Assembly (NCBI GenBank): GCA_938015435.1
Contig: CALLPN010000010.1
Location: 94,334 to 158,333, forward strand
From: an uncultured Saprospiraceae bacterium
GTDB taxonomy: Bacteria; Bacteroidota; Bacteroidia; Chitinophagales; Saprospiraceae
Direction: 5' to 3'
Length of the DNA: 64,000 bases
Part shown: positions 56,747-64,000 of the stretch, in pieces
Position numbering within the stretch: the stretch's first letter is position 1
Layout: the number at the start of each line of letters is the position of its first letter
Position numbers and translations under genes: made by a program
Notes under the pieces: generated by a model
What the model saw: only the letters and a program-made list of their open reading frames with translations
Told to the model about the DNA's origin: nothing
Database searches by the model: none

Positions 56747-58666
56747 CTACTCCATCTTCTCCGCGACTACTTCCCACTCTTCCATCTTACCTTCGAGATC
56801 CGTCTTGAGTTGAGCGTGTTCTTTTTGTAAAGGAACAAAATCATCGCTTGAATAAGTAGCAGGATCAGCAAGCTTAGTATTAATGTTTGCTATTTTCTCT
56901 TCTAATTTATTAATATCACGCTCTACGTACTGTAGCTGGCGCTTCAACTTTTTAAGCTCTTCACGATCCATCTCTGGCTTAGCCTCTACGACCGGAGCCG
57001 CTACTTCAGCTGCTTTAGTATTTTTAGGTTTAGAGAGTTCTACATCTCTCATATTATCCATCTCTCGTCTACCTAAGAAATACTCTATATCACCTAAGTG
57101 TTCATATAATTCTCCATCACGAAATTCGATCACTTTGTCTGTCATTCCTTTTAAGAAAGATCTATCGTGAGATACTACTATAAGTGCTCCTTCATACTTA
57201 TCCAAAGCTGTCTTAAGAATATCTTTACTAACGATATCGAGGTGATTGGTCGGCTCATCCAAAACCAATAAATTACAAGGGTGCATCATAAGAAGCGCCA
57301 TTGCAAGACGAGCTCGCTCACCTCCAGAAAGCACAGATACTTTCTTCTCTACATCTTCACCCGTAAACATAAACGATCCTAATATATTTCTAACAGAAGA
57401 TCTTAATGTCGCCGGTGCTTTATCTTCCATCGTCTGCAGTATAGTCTTCTTCGTATCCAATGAATCGGATTGATTCTGAGCGTAATAAGAAACCTGTACA
57501 TTATGTCCAAGCTTGAGCTCTCCACTAGACTTAGCAAGCTCACCTACTATCATTTTAGCGAGTGTAGTCTTTCCCTGACCGTTTTGACCTACAAAAGCAA
57601 CACGGTCTCCCCTTTCTATTTTTATATCTACTTTATTAAGCACAAGATTATCATCGTAAGCTTTAGATAGATCTTTGGCTAATATCATTTCAACTCCTGA
57701 CCTAGGTACCTCAGCAAAGCTGATATTCATCTTACGGTTATCTCCTTCGACAACCTCTATACGATCCAGCTTATCTAGCGACTTTTGCATCGACTGAGCC
57801 ATCTTAGTCTTAGTGGCTTTTGCCATAAATCGAGTAATCGTCCTTTCTTTTTCAGCAATAGCCTTTTGTTGATTCTCAAATGCACTTTGCTGTATTTCTC
57901 TATCGAGTTTTTTATGCTCTATGTATTTATAGTAAGTGCCTTTATAATCATATAATTTCCCTAGCTCTACCTCTATTATACGATTCGTTACATTATCCAA
58001 AAACTCAGTATCGTGACTAATTAATATTACGATCTTAGGGTAATTCTGTAGATACTTTTCCAACCATATAATAGATTCTATATCTAAGTGGTTAGTCGGC
58101 TCATCCAACAAAAGAATATCATGCTCTTGCAATAACAATTTTGCTAGTTCGATACGCATTTTCCAACCTCCACTGAGTGTTGAAACCTGATCATGCATCT
58201 GCTCTTTCTTAAATCCTAGACCGACCAATATCTTGATAGCCTTAGTCTCCAGTTCAGTAAGATTATAATGCTCTAACATCGCACTCACATCCGCAAAGTC
58301 AGAAAGCAAGTTCGCGTATTCTTGAGATTCATACTCAGTAGCGGAAGCCACCTTTTCGTTGATCACGTTAAATTGCTCTTGGATCTCATGCGCCTTCGCA
58401 AAACAAGTCATCGCCTCATGGAGAATACCATGATCTTCACTCATCTCAAACTCTTGCTTAAGATATCCTATACTTGTATCATTAGGAAACTCCATACCTC
58501 CCTTATCAGGAGACATATTTCCAGATATGATCTTAAGCAATGTGGATTTCCCAGCACCGTTTCGACCGATGAGACCCAACCGCTCCTTCTTACCGATCAT
58601 AAAATTGATATTGTCCAGTAGGACTCTATCTGCAAATTGGAGGCTTATATTTTTGAAGTAATACAT
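56747..58666 (-). CDS. ABC-F family ATPase (ribosome-associated)
   Basis: The 639-residue product has two ABC domains and no membrane segments. Domain 1 has Walker A GRNGAGKST (about 34-42), signature LSGGWKMR and Walker B ILLLDEPTNHLD. Domain 2 has GQNGQGKTT, LSGGERAR and LLVLDEPTNHLD. The linker between them is Lys-rich (FMAKATKTKMAQSMQKSLDK), the P-site-tRNA-interaction motif of ABC-F proteins. A C-terminal coiled coil (LKKLKRQLQYVERDINKLEE, split at 20) as in Uup/YdiF follows. ABC-F proteins act on stalled ribosomes or antibiotic-bound ribosomes; which subtype is unclear. It starts 8 bp after the YqgE gene. Confidence 0.93.
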   Translation of the reverse strand: MYYFKNISLQFADRVLLDNINFMIGKKERLGLIGRNGAGKSTLLKIISGNMSPDKGGMEFPNDTSIGYLKQEFEMSEDHGILHEAMTCFAKAHEIQEQFNVINEKVASATEYESQEYANLLSDFADVSAMLEHYNLTELETKAIKILVGLGFKKEQMHDQVSTLSGGWKMRIELAKLLLQEHDILLLDEPTNHLDIESIIWLEKYLQNYPKIVILISHDTEFLDNVTNRIIEVELGKLYDYKGTYYKYIEHKKLDREIQQSAFENQQKAIAEKERTITRFMAKATKTKMAQSMQKSLDKLDRIEVVEGDNRKMNISFAEVPRSGVEMILAKDLSKAYDDNLVLNKVDIKIERGDRVAFVGQNGQGKTTLAKMIVGELAKSSGELKLGHNVQVSYYAQNQSDSLDTKKTILQTMEDKAPATLRSSVRNILGSFMFTGEDVEKKVSVLSGGERARLAMALLMMHPCNLLVLDEPTNHLDIVSKDILKTALDKYEGALIVVSHDRSFLKGMTDKVIEFRDGELYEHLGDIEYFLGRREMDNMRDVELSKPKNTKAAEVAAPVVEAKPEMDREELKKLKRQLQYVERDINKLEEKIANINTKLADPATYSSDDFVPLQKEHAQLKTDLEGKMEEWEVVAEKME

Positions 58667-58674
58667 GTATATAT

Positions 58675-59250
58675 CTAGTTGTTACTGTTACTCTCAGGCA
58701 TCTGAGCGATTACAGAATATGCATCTCCTTTGTGAGTTAAAACTTCACGCCAGAGGTTTTTATTTTTTTTATTATTAAATGCATAATTAGGATCCATTTC
58801 ACTAACTATCCATGACTCAGCATCTAATTCTCCATTAAGTTGATTGGGTTCCCATCCTGAGTACCCTACAAAAAATCGAACATTCTCTGGACGCACCATT
58901 TCTGACTGAATAAGAAACTTCAACTTATTAAAATCACCGCCCCAATATAATCCAGGCATTACTTTAACACTATCTTCTATCAGGTCTCCCACATTATGTA
59001 CAAAATGAATTGTATCAGTCCCTACAGGACCACCATAACTAACATGAGCTTCGAATTCCGGAAAATCTGCTACCAATTCTGCTACCTGCATCTTGATTGG
59101 CTTATTGAGAATAAAACCAACTAATCCATCATCTGGCTTATAGTCACATATAGTTACTACCGCTCGCTTAAACGTAGGGTCGTACATGTAAGGCTCTGCC
59201 AAAAGAACTTTACCTACTAACTCGTGCTCTCTATATTGATTTTTACTCAA
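58675..59250 (-). CDS. YqgE/AlgH family protein
   Basis: The 191-residue product matches the UPF0301 family: GKVLLAEPYMYDPTFKRAVV, split here by eye, then LVGFILNKPIKMQVAEL, SYGGPVGTDTIHFVHN and the WGGDF and FFVGYSGWEPNQLNGEL segments, the last being the family signature. The biochemical function is not established; E. coli and Pseudomonas members are linked to regulation. It is upstream of and 8 bp from the ABC-F gene, so they form an operon. Confidence 0.93.
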   Translation of the reverse strand: MSKNQYREHELVGKVLLAEPYMYDPTFKRAVVTICDYKPDDGLVGFILNKPIKMQVAELVADFPEFEAHVSYGGPVGTDTIHFVHNVGDLIEDSVKVMPGLYWGGDFNKLKFLIQSEMVRPENVRFFVGYSGWEPNQLNGELDAESWIVSEMDPNYAFNNKKNKNLWREVLTHKGDAYSVIAQMPESNSNN

Positions 59251-59362
59251 AAATATTCTATTATGAAATTCAATCTTGAAACATCTATTTAATTCAAAAC
59301 ACTACAAGCGTAATCAACGATTTGATCAACATTTACTAAAATAGTAAAATCCCAAGACGTGA

Positions 59363-60241
59363 TTATAATTTATCTGTTTCGAATTTTCTATCAATTTTCT
59401 TAATCAGGCCGGTCAAAACTTTGCCATTTCCTCCAACTTCTACATACTTCACCATACCATCAACGATCATATTCTGCATCGTCTGCGTCCATTTGACAGG
59501 ACCAGTAAGCTGAGCAGTAAGATTAATTTTGATAAGCTCTTCATCTTGAGTTGGAGCTGCCGTCACATTCTGATAGATAGGGCAAGTAGGTCTATTAATT
59601 GTTGTATTCTTTATAGCCTCTTCAAGCTTCTCTTTGGCAGGAGCCATTAGTGGACTATGAAATGCGCCACCCACAGGTAATAATAATGCCCTTCTTGCTC
59701 CTGCTTCATTCGCTGCCAATATTGCTTTATCTATTCCTACTTTACTACCTGAGATTACAAGCTGACCAGGACAATTATAGTTAGCTGCTACTACAATCTC
59801 ATCTATATCCATACATATTTTTTCTACTTGATCATCTTCTAGACCTAGTATCGCTGCCATAGTCCCTGGCTCCGCATCACATGCCTCTTGCATTGCCATC
59901 GCTCTTGCAGAAACCAATTTAAGACCATCTTCGAAAGACATCGCCTTAGCTGCGACTAAAGCTGAAAATTCTCCAAGTGAATGTCCAGCTACTGCATCTG
60001 GAGAAAAACCATCTCCTTGCATCATGACCTTAATTACCGCATGGAGAAAAAGTGCTGGCTGTGTTACTTTAGTTTGCTTGAGGTCCTCCGCAGATCCTCT
60101 AAACATAATTTCTGAGATGTCAAATCCCAAAATCTCATTCGCTTTGTGGAAATATTCCTTAGCTATATCTGAACTCTCGTACATATCGAGTCCCATACCT
60201 TCAAATTGCGCTCCTTGTCCAGGAAAAACATATGATATCAT
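59363..60241 (-). CDS. fabD: Malonyl-CoA:ACP transacylase
   Basis: The 292-residue product opens ISYVFPGQGAQFEGMG. It has the nucleophile S88 in GHSLGEFSAL (86-95), TQPALFLH (about 60-67), and the catalytic His in GGAFHSPLM (about 195-203). YQNVTAAP follows. FabD loads malonyl onto acyl-carrier protein, starting fatty-acid elongation. It is not next to other fab genes here. It lies between yqgE and folE on the minus strand, separated by 112 bp and 93 bp, so operon membership is uncertain. Confidence 0.96.
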   Translation of the reverse strand: MISYVFPGQGAQFEGMGLDMYESSDIAKEYFHKANEILGFDISEIMFRGSAEDLKQTKVTQPALFLHAVIKVMMQGDGFSPDAVAGHSLGEFSALVAAKAMSFEDGLKLVSARAMAMQEACDAEPGTMAAILGLEDDQVEKICMDIDEIVVAANYNCPGQLVISGSKVGIDKAILAANEAGARRALLLPVGGAFHSPLMAPAKEKLEEAIKNTTINRPTCPIYQNVTAAPTQDEELIKINLTAQLTGPVKWTQTMQNMIVDGMVKYVEVGGNGKVLTGLIKKIDRKFETDKL

Positions 60242-60334
60242 ATCTATCTGCTTTATAGGTTTTTATACATAGAGATTTACGCCACTCGTAGAATAGCGTA
60301 AATCCAAAACCAAGAAGTCAATATTGAATAAAGT

Positions 60335-60931
60335 CTATCTTCCTCTTGTTGGGATCAAAGATAAAAATTCAGCACGAGTTTCAGCATTTAGAAACTGTCC
60401 AGTAAATGCAGATGTGGTAGTCATACTATTTTGCTTCTGTACTCCTCTCATCATCATACACATATGGCTCGCTTCGATAACGATAGCTGCACCCAGTGGA
60501 TTCAATGTAGTTTGTATAGCATCCAAGATCTGATGTGTTAATCTCTCCTGAACTTGCAATCTTCGAGCGAAAACATCTACGATACGTGGCAACTTAGATA
60601 ATCCTACGATATGACCATTAGGAATATAAGCAATATGAGCCTTACCAAAAAATGGTAGCATGTGATGCTCACACAGTGAGTAGAGCTCTATATCCTTAAC
60701 TAAAACCATTTCGCTGTAATCCTCCGCAAACATGGCACCCTTTAATATTGCTTCAGCATCCATATCATAACCAGAAGTCAGAAACTGCATAGCTTTGGAA
60801 GCCCTCTCAGGAGTTTTAACCAGACCTTCACGCCCTTTATCTTCACCAACAAAGTCTAAGATATCCGCATATCTATCGTGAATATCTTTTGTTGTCTGTT
60901 CGTCGTATTCCTCTATCTTCTTGTAACCCAT
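60335..60931 (-). CDS. folE: GTP cyclohydrolase I
   Basis: The 198-residue product has the FolE zinc site: C87 and H89-H90 in [19 protein letters not shown], and C158 in [26 protein letters not shown] and QVQERLT are also typical. It converts GTP to 7,8-dihydroneopterin triphosphate, the first step to tetrahydrofolate and queuosine-type pathways. The zinc-dependent (type IA) form is used here, not FolE2. There is no other folate gene beside it, although fhs lies 5 kb away. Confidence 0.96.
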   Translation of the reverse strand: MGYKKIEEYDEQTTKDIHDRYADILDFVGEDKGREGLVKTPERASKAMQFLTSGYDMDAEAILKGAMFAEDYSEMVLVKDIELYSLCEHHMLPFFGKAHIAYIPNGHIVGLSKLPRIVDVFARRLQVQERLTHQILDAIQTTLNPLGAAIVIEASHMCMMMRGVQKQNSMTTTSAFTGQFLNAETRAEFLSLIPTRGR

Positions 60932-61318
60932 CTATATATTGCTCTTTATGTGTAAGTGTATATTCGTGATAATAAACCCAATTCTTATAATCATAGTTTA
61001 AGATTATTCGAAAAAAAATGAATTTTACTAATATGACTTCACTCTATTTACCCCAAAGGGTTCCAAAAAAATAGCTACAATACCTAATATAAGGAGATTC
61101 GTTAAGTATATCTTCAATCTTAAACCTGTTTATCGAGTAATCCACGATTTTGATCGAGTTTAGGTATTTCAATGGATTCTTATGTAGAAATTGTATGTTC
61201 GTAAAGTATGAATCCAAAAGCATTGATAATAATGTTAGCCTCGAAATAGGGCCAATTAAAGGCAAAGCGAAATTTCATGAAAGCTAATGACAATAATACT
61301 TACCTTATAAAATAATTT
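60932..61318. other. Divergent intergenic region between folE and the LytS-type kinase gene
   Basis: This 387-bp region carries no convincing gene (a 73-residue minus-strand frame at 61044-61265 lacks coding character) and no strong hairpin. It must hold promoters for both flanking genes; I did not identify an exact -7 match. Confidence 0.5.
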
Positions 61319-62377
61319 ATGTCCACTTTGGTTAAAGATAAAATGATGAACAAGATCTTTTCTGTACTCAGAAAGGAATCGGCAACACACATACTCTTTT
61401 GGACCATATTATTTCTGGTTTTTACCTTAGTCGAAGGCAGTAGAGGTGACTTCTTTTTCACTATGAAAAAGGAAGTAATAAATATCAGTTTTTTTGCTCT
61501 TATTGTATACATCAACATTGTATACATCTTTCCTAAGTATGTCGAAAATAAAAACCTACTTAATCATCTACTAACGTTATTCGTCATAGCGATTCTCATC
61601 ACGCCTATCAAGACATTGATTATTTATTTCCTTCATAACAATGATCCTCAGGCCCAAGCTACATTAATCAATGACCAATTATATATCTTCTTCTCTACCT
61701 TCTTAGTTGGAATGAGTTCCTCTATTTACAGCATTGTAAGAGACTGGTTGCGGAGTCAAAGAGAAAAACAAGAATTACAGAAGCAGACTTTGACCTCAGA
61801 ACTTAGATTTTTGAAATCTCAAATCAACCCGCACTTCTTGTTTAACACCTTGAATAACCTATATGCTTTGACACTTAAGAAGTCTGACTTAGCACCAGAA
61901 ATTGTACTTAAATTATCTGAAATGATGAGATACATGCTCTACGAATGCAATGAGCGTAGCGTGCCCTTATCCAAAGAAGTCAACTACTTAAAAAACTATC
62001 TAGAGCTAGAAAAACTTCGCCAAGGAAACAAATTCAAAACCAACTTGATTGTCCAAGGTGAAATCGGCGGTCAAATGATTGCCCCTTTGATGTTTATTCC
62101 ATTTGTAGAAAATAGCTTTAAACATGGAATTAGCAACAGTATATCTGAGGGATATGTCAATATCGAAATACTCGTGGACGAACAAGATTTGCAAATTAAC
62201 ATAGAAAATAGCAAGGCAATGAGTCTGCCTTCTCCGAACAAGAAGAAAAGTGGCGGTATTGGCCTTGTAAACGTCCGTAGAAGGCTAGATCTACTATACC
62301 CAGAAGAATACGTGCTCGACATACAAGACAGCCCTAATCAGTACAGAGTAGAGCTAGGACTGACATTAGCACAATAA
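61319..62377 (+). CDS. LytS-type sensor histidine kinase
   Basis: The 352-residue product has four membrane helices (about 24-40, 53-72, 83-105 and 121-140). The His_kinase domain has LRFLKSQINPHFLFNTLNNL (split at 20) with phospho-accepting H172. The HATPase domain has PLMFIPFVENSFKHGISN and GGIGLVNVRRRLDLLYP. No extracytoplasmic sensor domain is visible; the helices themselves probably sense. The response regulator gene follows 27 bp downstream in the same operon. This LytS/LytTR combination is widespread in Bacteroidota; the signal is unknown. Confidence 0.93.
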   Translation: MSTLVKDKMMNKIFSVLRKESATHILFWTILFLVFTLVEGSRGDFFFTMKKEVINISFFALIVYINIVYIFPKYVENKNLLNHLLTLFVIAILITPIKTLIIYFLHNNDPQAQATLINDQLYIFFSTFLVGMSSSIYSIVRDWLRSQREKQELQKQTLTSELRFLKSQINPHFLFNTLNNLYALTLKKSDLAPEIVLKLSEMMRYMLYECNERSVPLSKEVNYLKNYLELEKLRQGNKFKTNLIVQGEIGGQMIAPLMFIPFVENSFKHGISNSISEGYVNIEILVDEQDLQINIENSKAMSLPSPNKKKSGGIGLVNVRRRLDLLYPEEYVLDIQDSPNQYRVELGLTLAQ

Positions 62378-62404
62378 TTAATAAAACAACAAAATCACAA
62401 TCAT

Positions 62405-63118
62405 ATGATCAAAGCAATCATCGTAGACGACGAACCATTAGCATTAGATGTATTAGAAACCTATATCGCTCAACTGCCAGAACTAGAGTTGGTAGCAAGA
62501 TGTGAAAATGCACTAGAGGCAAGAGAAGTACTGAAGGAGCATGATATAGATCTTATGTTTCTTGATATCAATATGCCTCAGTTAACTGGGATCGATTTTG
62601 TAAAAACTCTATCGGTAAGACCCAAATTTATATTCACTACTGCCCACCCAGATTACGCCGTCGAAGGGTTTGAATTAGACGCTGTAGACTATCTCATGAA
62701 GCCTATTCCTCTAGATAGATTTATGAAAGCTGTAAACAAAGTGATCGATATGCAGACAGGAAAAACTTCAACTCCTGAGAAGAAAAAAGAAAATTTCATC
62801 TTCGTAAAAGCGGATAAGAAATTGATCAAAGTAAATTTCGACGATATTCTATATATCGAAGGTCTAAAGGATTATGTAATTATTAGACAGAAGGAAGGCC
62901 GTGTCATCACATTGCAGACCATGAAAAGCTTAGAAGCAAAACTTCCAGATCATATCTTCAAAAGAATACATAGGTCATACATCGTCAATATCGGTGCTAT
63001 CGATGCCGTAGTAGGCAACATGATAGAATTGAAAGAAAAGTCTCAAGTAAAGCATATTCCTATTGGAAAAAACTACCGAGAAGAATTACTCAAGGTAATT
63101 AACAAGAATAGGCTATAA
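62405..63118 (+). CDS. LytTR-family response regulator
   Basis: The 237-residue product has a receiver domain (about 1-118) with acidic D8-D9 (VDDE), phospho-acceptor D54 in LMFLDINMPQL, and K in YLMKPIPLDRF. A C-terminal LytTR DNA-binding domain (about 130-235) contains FIFVKADKKLIKVNFDDILY (split at 20), IEGLKDYV and RSYIVNIGAID. It is the cognate regulator of the upstream kinase, 27 bp away. It ends just before a strong terminator. Confidence 0.95.
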   Translation: MIKAIIVDDEPLALDVLETYIAQLPELELVARCENALEAREVLKEHDIDLMFLDINMPQLTGIDFVKTLSVRPKFIFTTAHPDYAVEGFELDAVDYLMKPIPLDRFMKAVNKVIDMQTGKTSTPEKKKENFIFVKADKKLIKVNFDDILYIEGLKDYVIIRQKEGRVITLQTMKSLEAKLPDHIFKRIHRSYIVNIGAIDAVVGNMIELKEKSQVKHIPIGKNYREELLKVINKNRL

Positions 63119-63151
63119 CCTGTTTCAACAATTCCTTTTGTCGACTATAAA

Positions 63152-63189
63152 AATAGTCCGTTCATGCATTTGAATGGACTATTTTTTTT
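63152..63189 (+). terminator. Rho-independent terminator after the LytTR regulator
   Basis: AATAGTCCGTTCA (63152-63164) pairs with TGAATGGACTATT (63171-63183) with one G-U pair and a 6-base loop, followed by a T-run. Confidence 0.85.
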
Positions 63190-63272
63190 GTGATGTAGTA
63201 GACAATCTAAAAACAACTATTTGAAAATATTGATGATTCAAAATACAATAACTATTCAAGTTTGAACTATAA

Positions 63273-63312
63273 AATAAGCGGTCATTATTGTTTAGATAAT
63301 AACCGCTTTATT
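63273..63312 (-). terminator. Stem-loop terminator of the last lipoprotein gene
   Basis: AATAAGCGGT and its extension pair with ACCGCTTTATT across a central ATTATT/AATAAT region. It sits 23 bp beyond the stop of the minus-strand lipoprotein gene. Confidence 0.55.
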
Positions 63313-63334
63313 AATTTGAATCTATTCCAAAAGA

Positions 63335-63898
63335 CTATTGCTTTTGCCACATTGAAATAAAGGTAGTTTCATTAGTGAACACTGTTCCTCCTTGAGTAGA
63401 GTTCGATTGCTCATTCTGTGATACAGTTAATATATCTCCAGAAATATTGTAAGTCGCTGTCTGAGGTCCACTTCCAGACATAACAGGTACACCATTCACT
63501 TCTAATTCGAAGAACTGCCCTGTTATCATTAATTGATTCCCTGATGAAGTATATGTGCCATCTCCGCTTACATTAGTGTACTGATCTGAAGTCATTGTAG
63601 TCATTCCTTGCGCTATTAAACTTATATCTATATCATACGACCCATTAGTCGTAAAACTATCATCAGTCATATTAAGAGTATAGTCAAGGTTTTTACCATC
63701 AATATTGGCCATTGTAGTCACTGCCATACCTCCAAATTCGGATGACGTATTGACGCTGCCTCCAAACGATTGTGCTTTCCATGTACCTGCCAATGCTGAA
63801 TTCGAAGTTGACATCATATTATCATCTTCTTCTTCTCCACAAGAGATCATCGATACTGTAAGTAAAAGGGCTAAGAAATAAGTAATTCTAATTTTCAT
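63335..63898 (-). CDS. Lipocalin-like lipoprotein, unknown function
   Basis: The 187-residue product has a lipoprotein signal (LLLTVSMISC, Cys20) followed by an acidic linker EEEDDNMM. A beta-rich domain starts LAGTWKAQSFGGSVNTSS (LxGxW lipocalin-like motif) and has repeated strand segments (MNMTDDSFTTNG-type, here LNMTDDSFTTNGSYDI). The C-terminus is FISMWQKQ. Similar proteins are common single-gene lipoproteins in Bacteroidota. The ligand is unknown. It is convergent with the LytTR regulator gene. Confidence 0.75.
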   Translation of the reverse strand: MKIRITYFLALLLTVSMISCGEEEDDNMMSTSNSALAGTWKAQSFGGSVNTSSEFGGMAVTTMANIDGKNLDYTLNMTDDSFTTNGSYDIDISLIAQGMTTMTSDQYTNVSGDGTYTSSGNQLMITGQFFELEVNGVPVMSGSGPQTATYNISGDILTVSQNEQSNSTQGGTVFTNETTFISMWQKQ

Positions 63899-64000
63899 CT
63901 TTTCTATTTTTTTATTGTTCTAATATTAATTTGACTTAAAGATACTAATAATTTTAGCAGCACTAAAACTACAAAATATGACCCCCTACAAATACTTTAA

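Noticed and set aside
61044..61265. 73-residue minus-strand frame between folE and the kinase gene
   Set aside because: Composition is not coding-like and it has no motif.

Overview
The window looks like chromosomal DNA of a Bacteroidota species, probably marine. The evidence is the low GC content by eye and the many TAnnTTTG or TAnnTTCG promoter -7 elements. There are also many small lipoproteins with a Cys lipobox, a TonB-dependent receptor with a carboxypeptidase-regulatory N-domain, LytTR two-component signalling, and four proteins ending in a type IX secretion (T9SS) tail. The lptE / lysine-rich protein / secG / groES / groEL order is typical of the phylum. A Saprospiria-like origin is a guess. 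I see no rRNA, tRNA, prophage, transposase or CRISPR array.

Layout. 1-4.1 kb (minus strand): an edge-truncated single-pass membrane protein, an ECF sigma factor broken by an in-frame TGA, and a six-domain fasciclin (FAS1) protein secreted by T9SS. 4.2-5.9 kb: a two-gene ABC transporter. 6-9.1 kb: a Cys/Met PLP enzyme divergent from an Lrp/AsnC regulator, then a GH113-type glycosidase lipoprotein. 9.1-16.7 kb: small lipoproteins, an Smr protein, a serine beta-lactamase-like hydrolase, a SUI1-like factor, a PQQ-type propeller protein, an oligopeptide-binding lipoprotein and an FMN reductase. 17-18.7 kb: parA-parB. 18.8-25.1 kb: an FG-GAP T9SS cargo protein, a di-haem peroxidase, a beta-barrel, a degenerate MobA-like protein and a TonB receptor. 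25.4-29.1 kb: glnS and argS. 29.4-38.1 kb: miaB, a sigma-54 activator, lptE, a 0.9-kb repeat array, a Lys/Glu-rich protein, secG, groES and groEL. 38.4-46.4 kb: a sulfatase frameshifted at its active site, sdaA, a TerB-like protein, a small lipoprotein and mutS. 46.8-49.1 kb: an AT-rich island with an astacin metalloprotease lipoprotein, an M23 peptidase and a membrane-anchored unknown. 49.2-63.9 kb: a methyltransferase, a hipB-lipoprotein-hipA operon, fhs, a second FG-GAP T9SS protein, an ABC-F ATPase with YqgE, fabD, folE, a LytS/LytR-type pair and a final lipoprotein.

Most genes are housekeeping: translation (glnS, argS, miaB, SUI1), protein folding and export (groESL, secG, lptE), chromosome segregation (parAB), mismatch repair (mutS), and folate and lipid metabolism (fhs, folE, fabD). 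The unusual parts are the two genes broken by single lesions, the lipoprotein gene inserted in a hipBA-type toxin-antitoxin operon with palindromic candidate operators upstream, the peptidase island, and several families of intergenic tandem or hairpin repeats.
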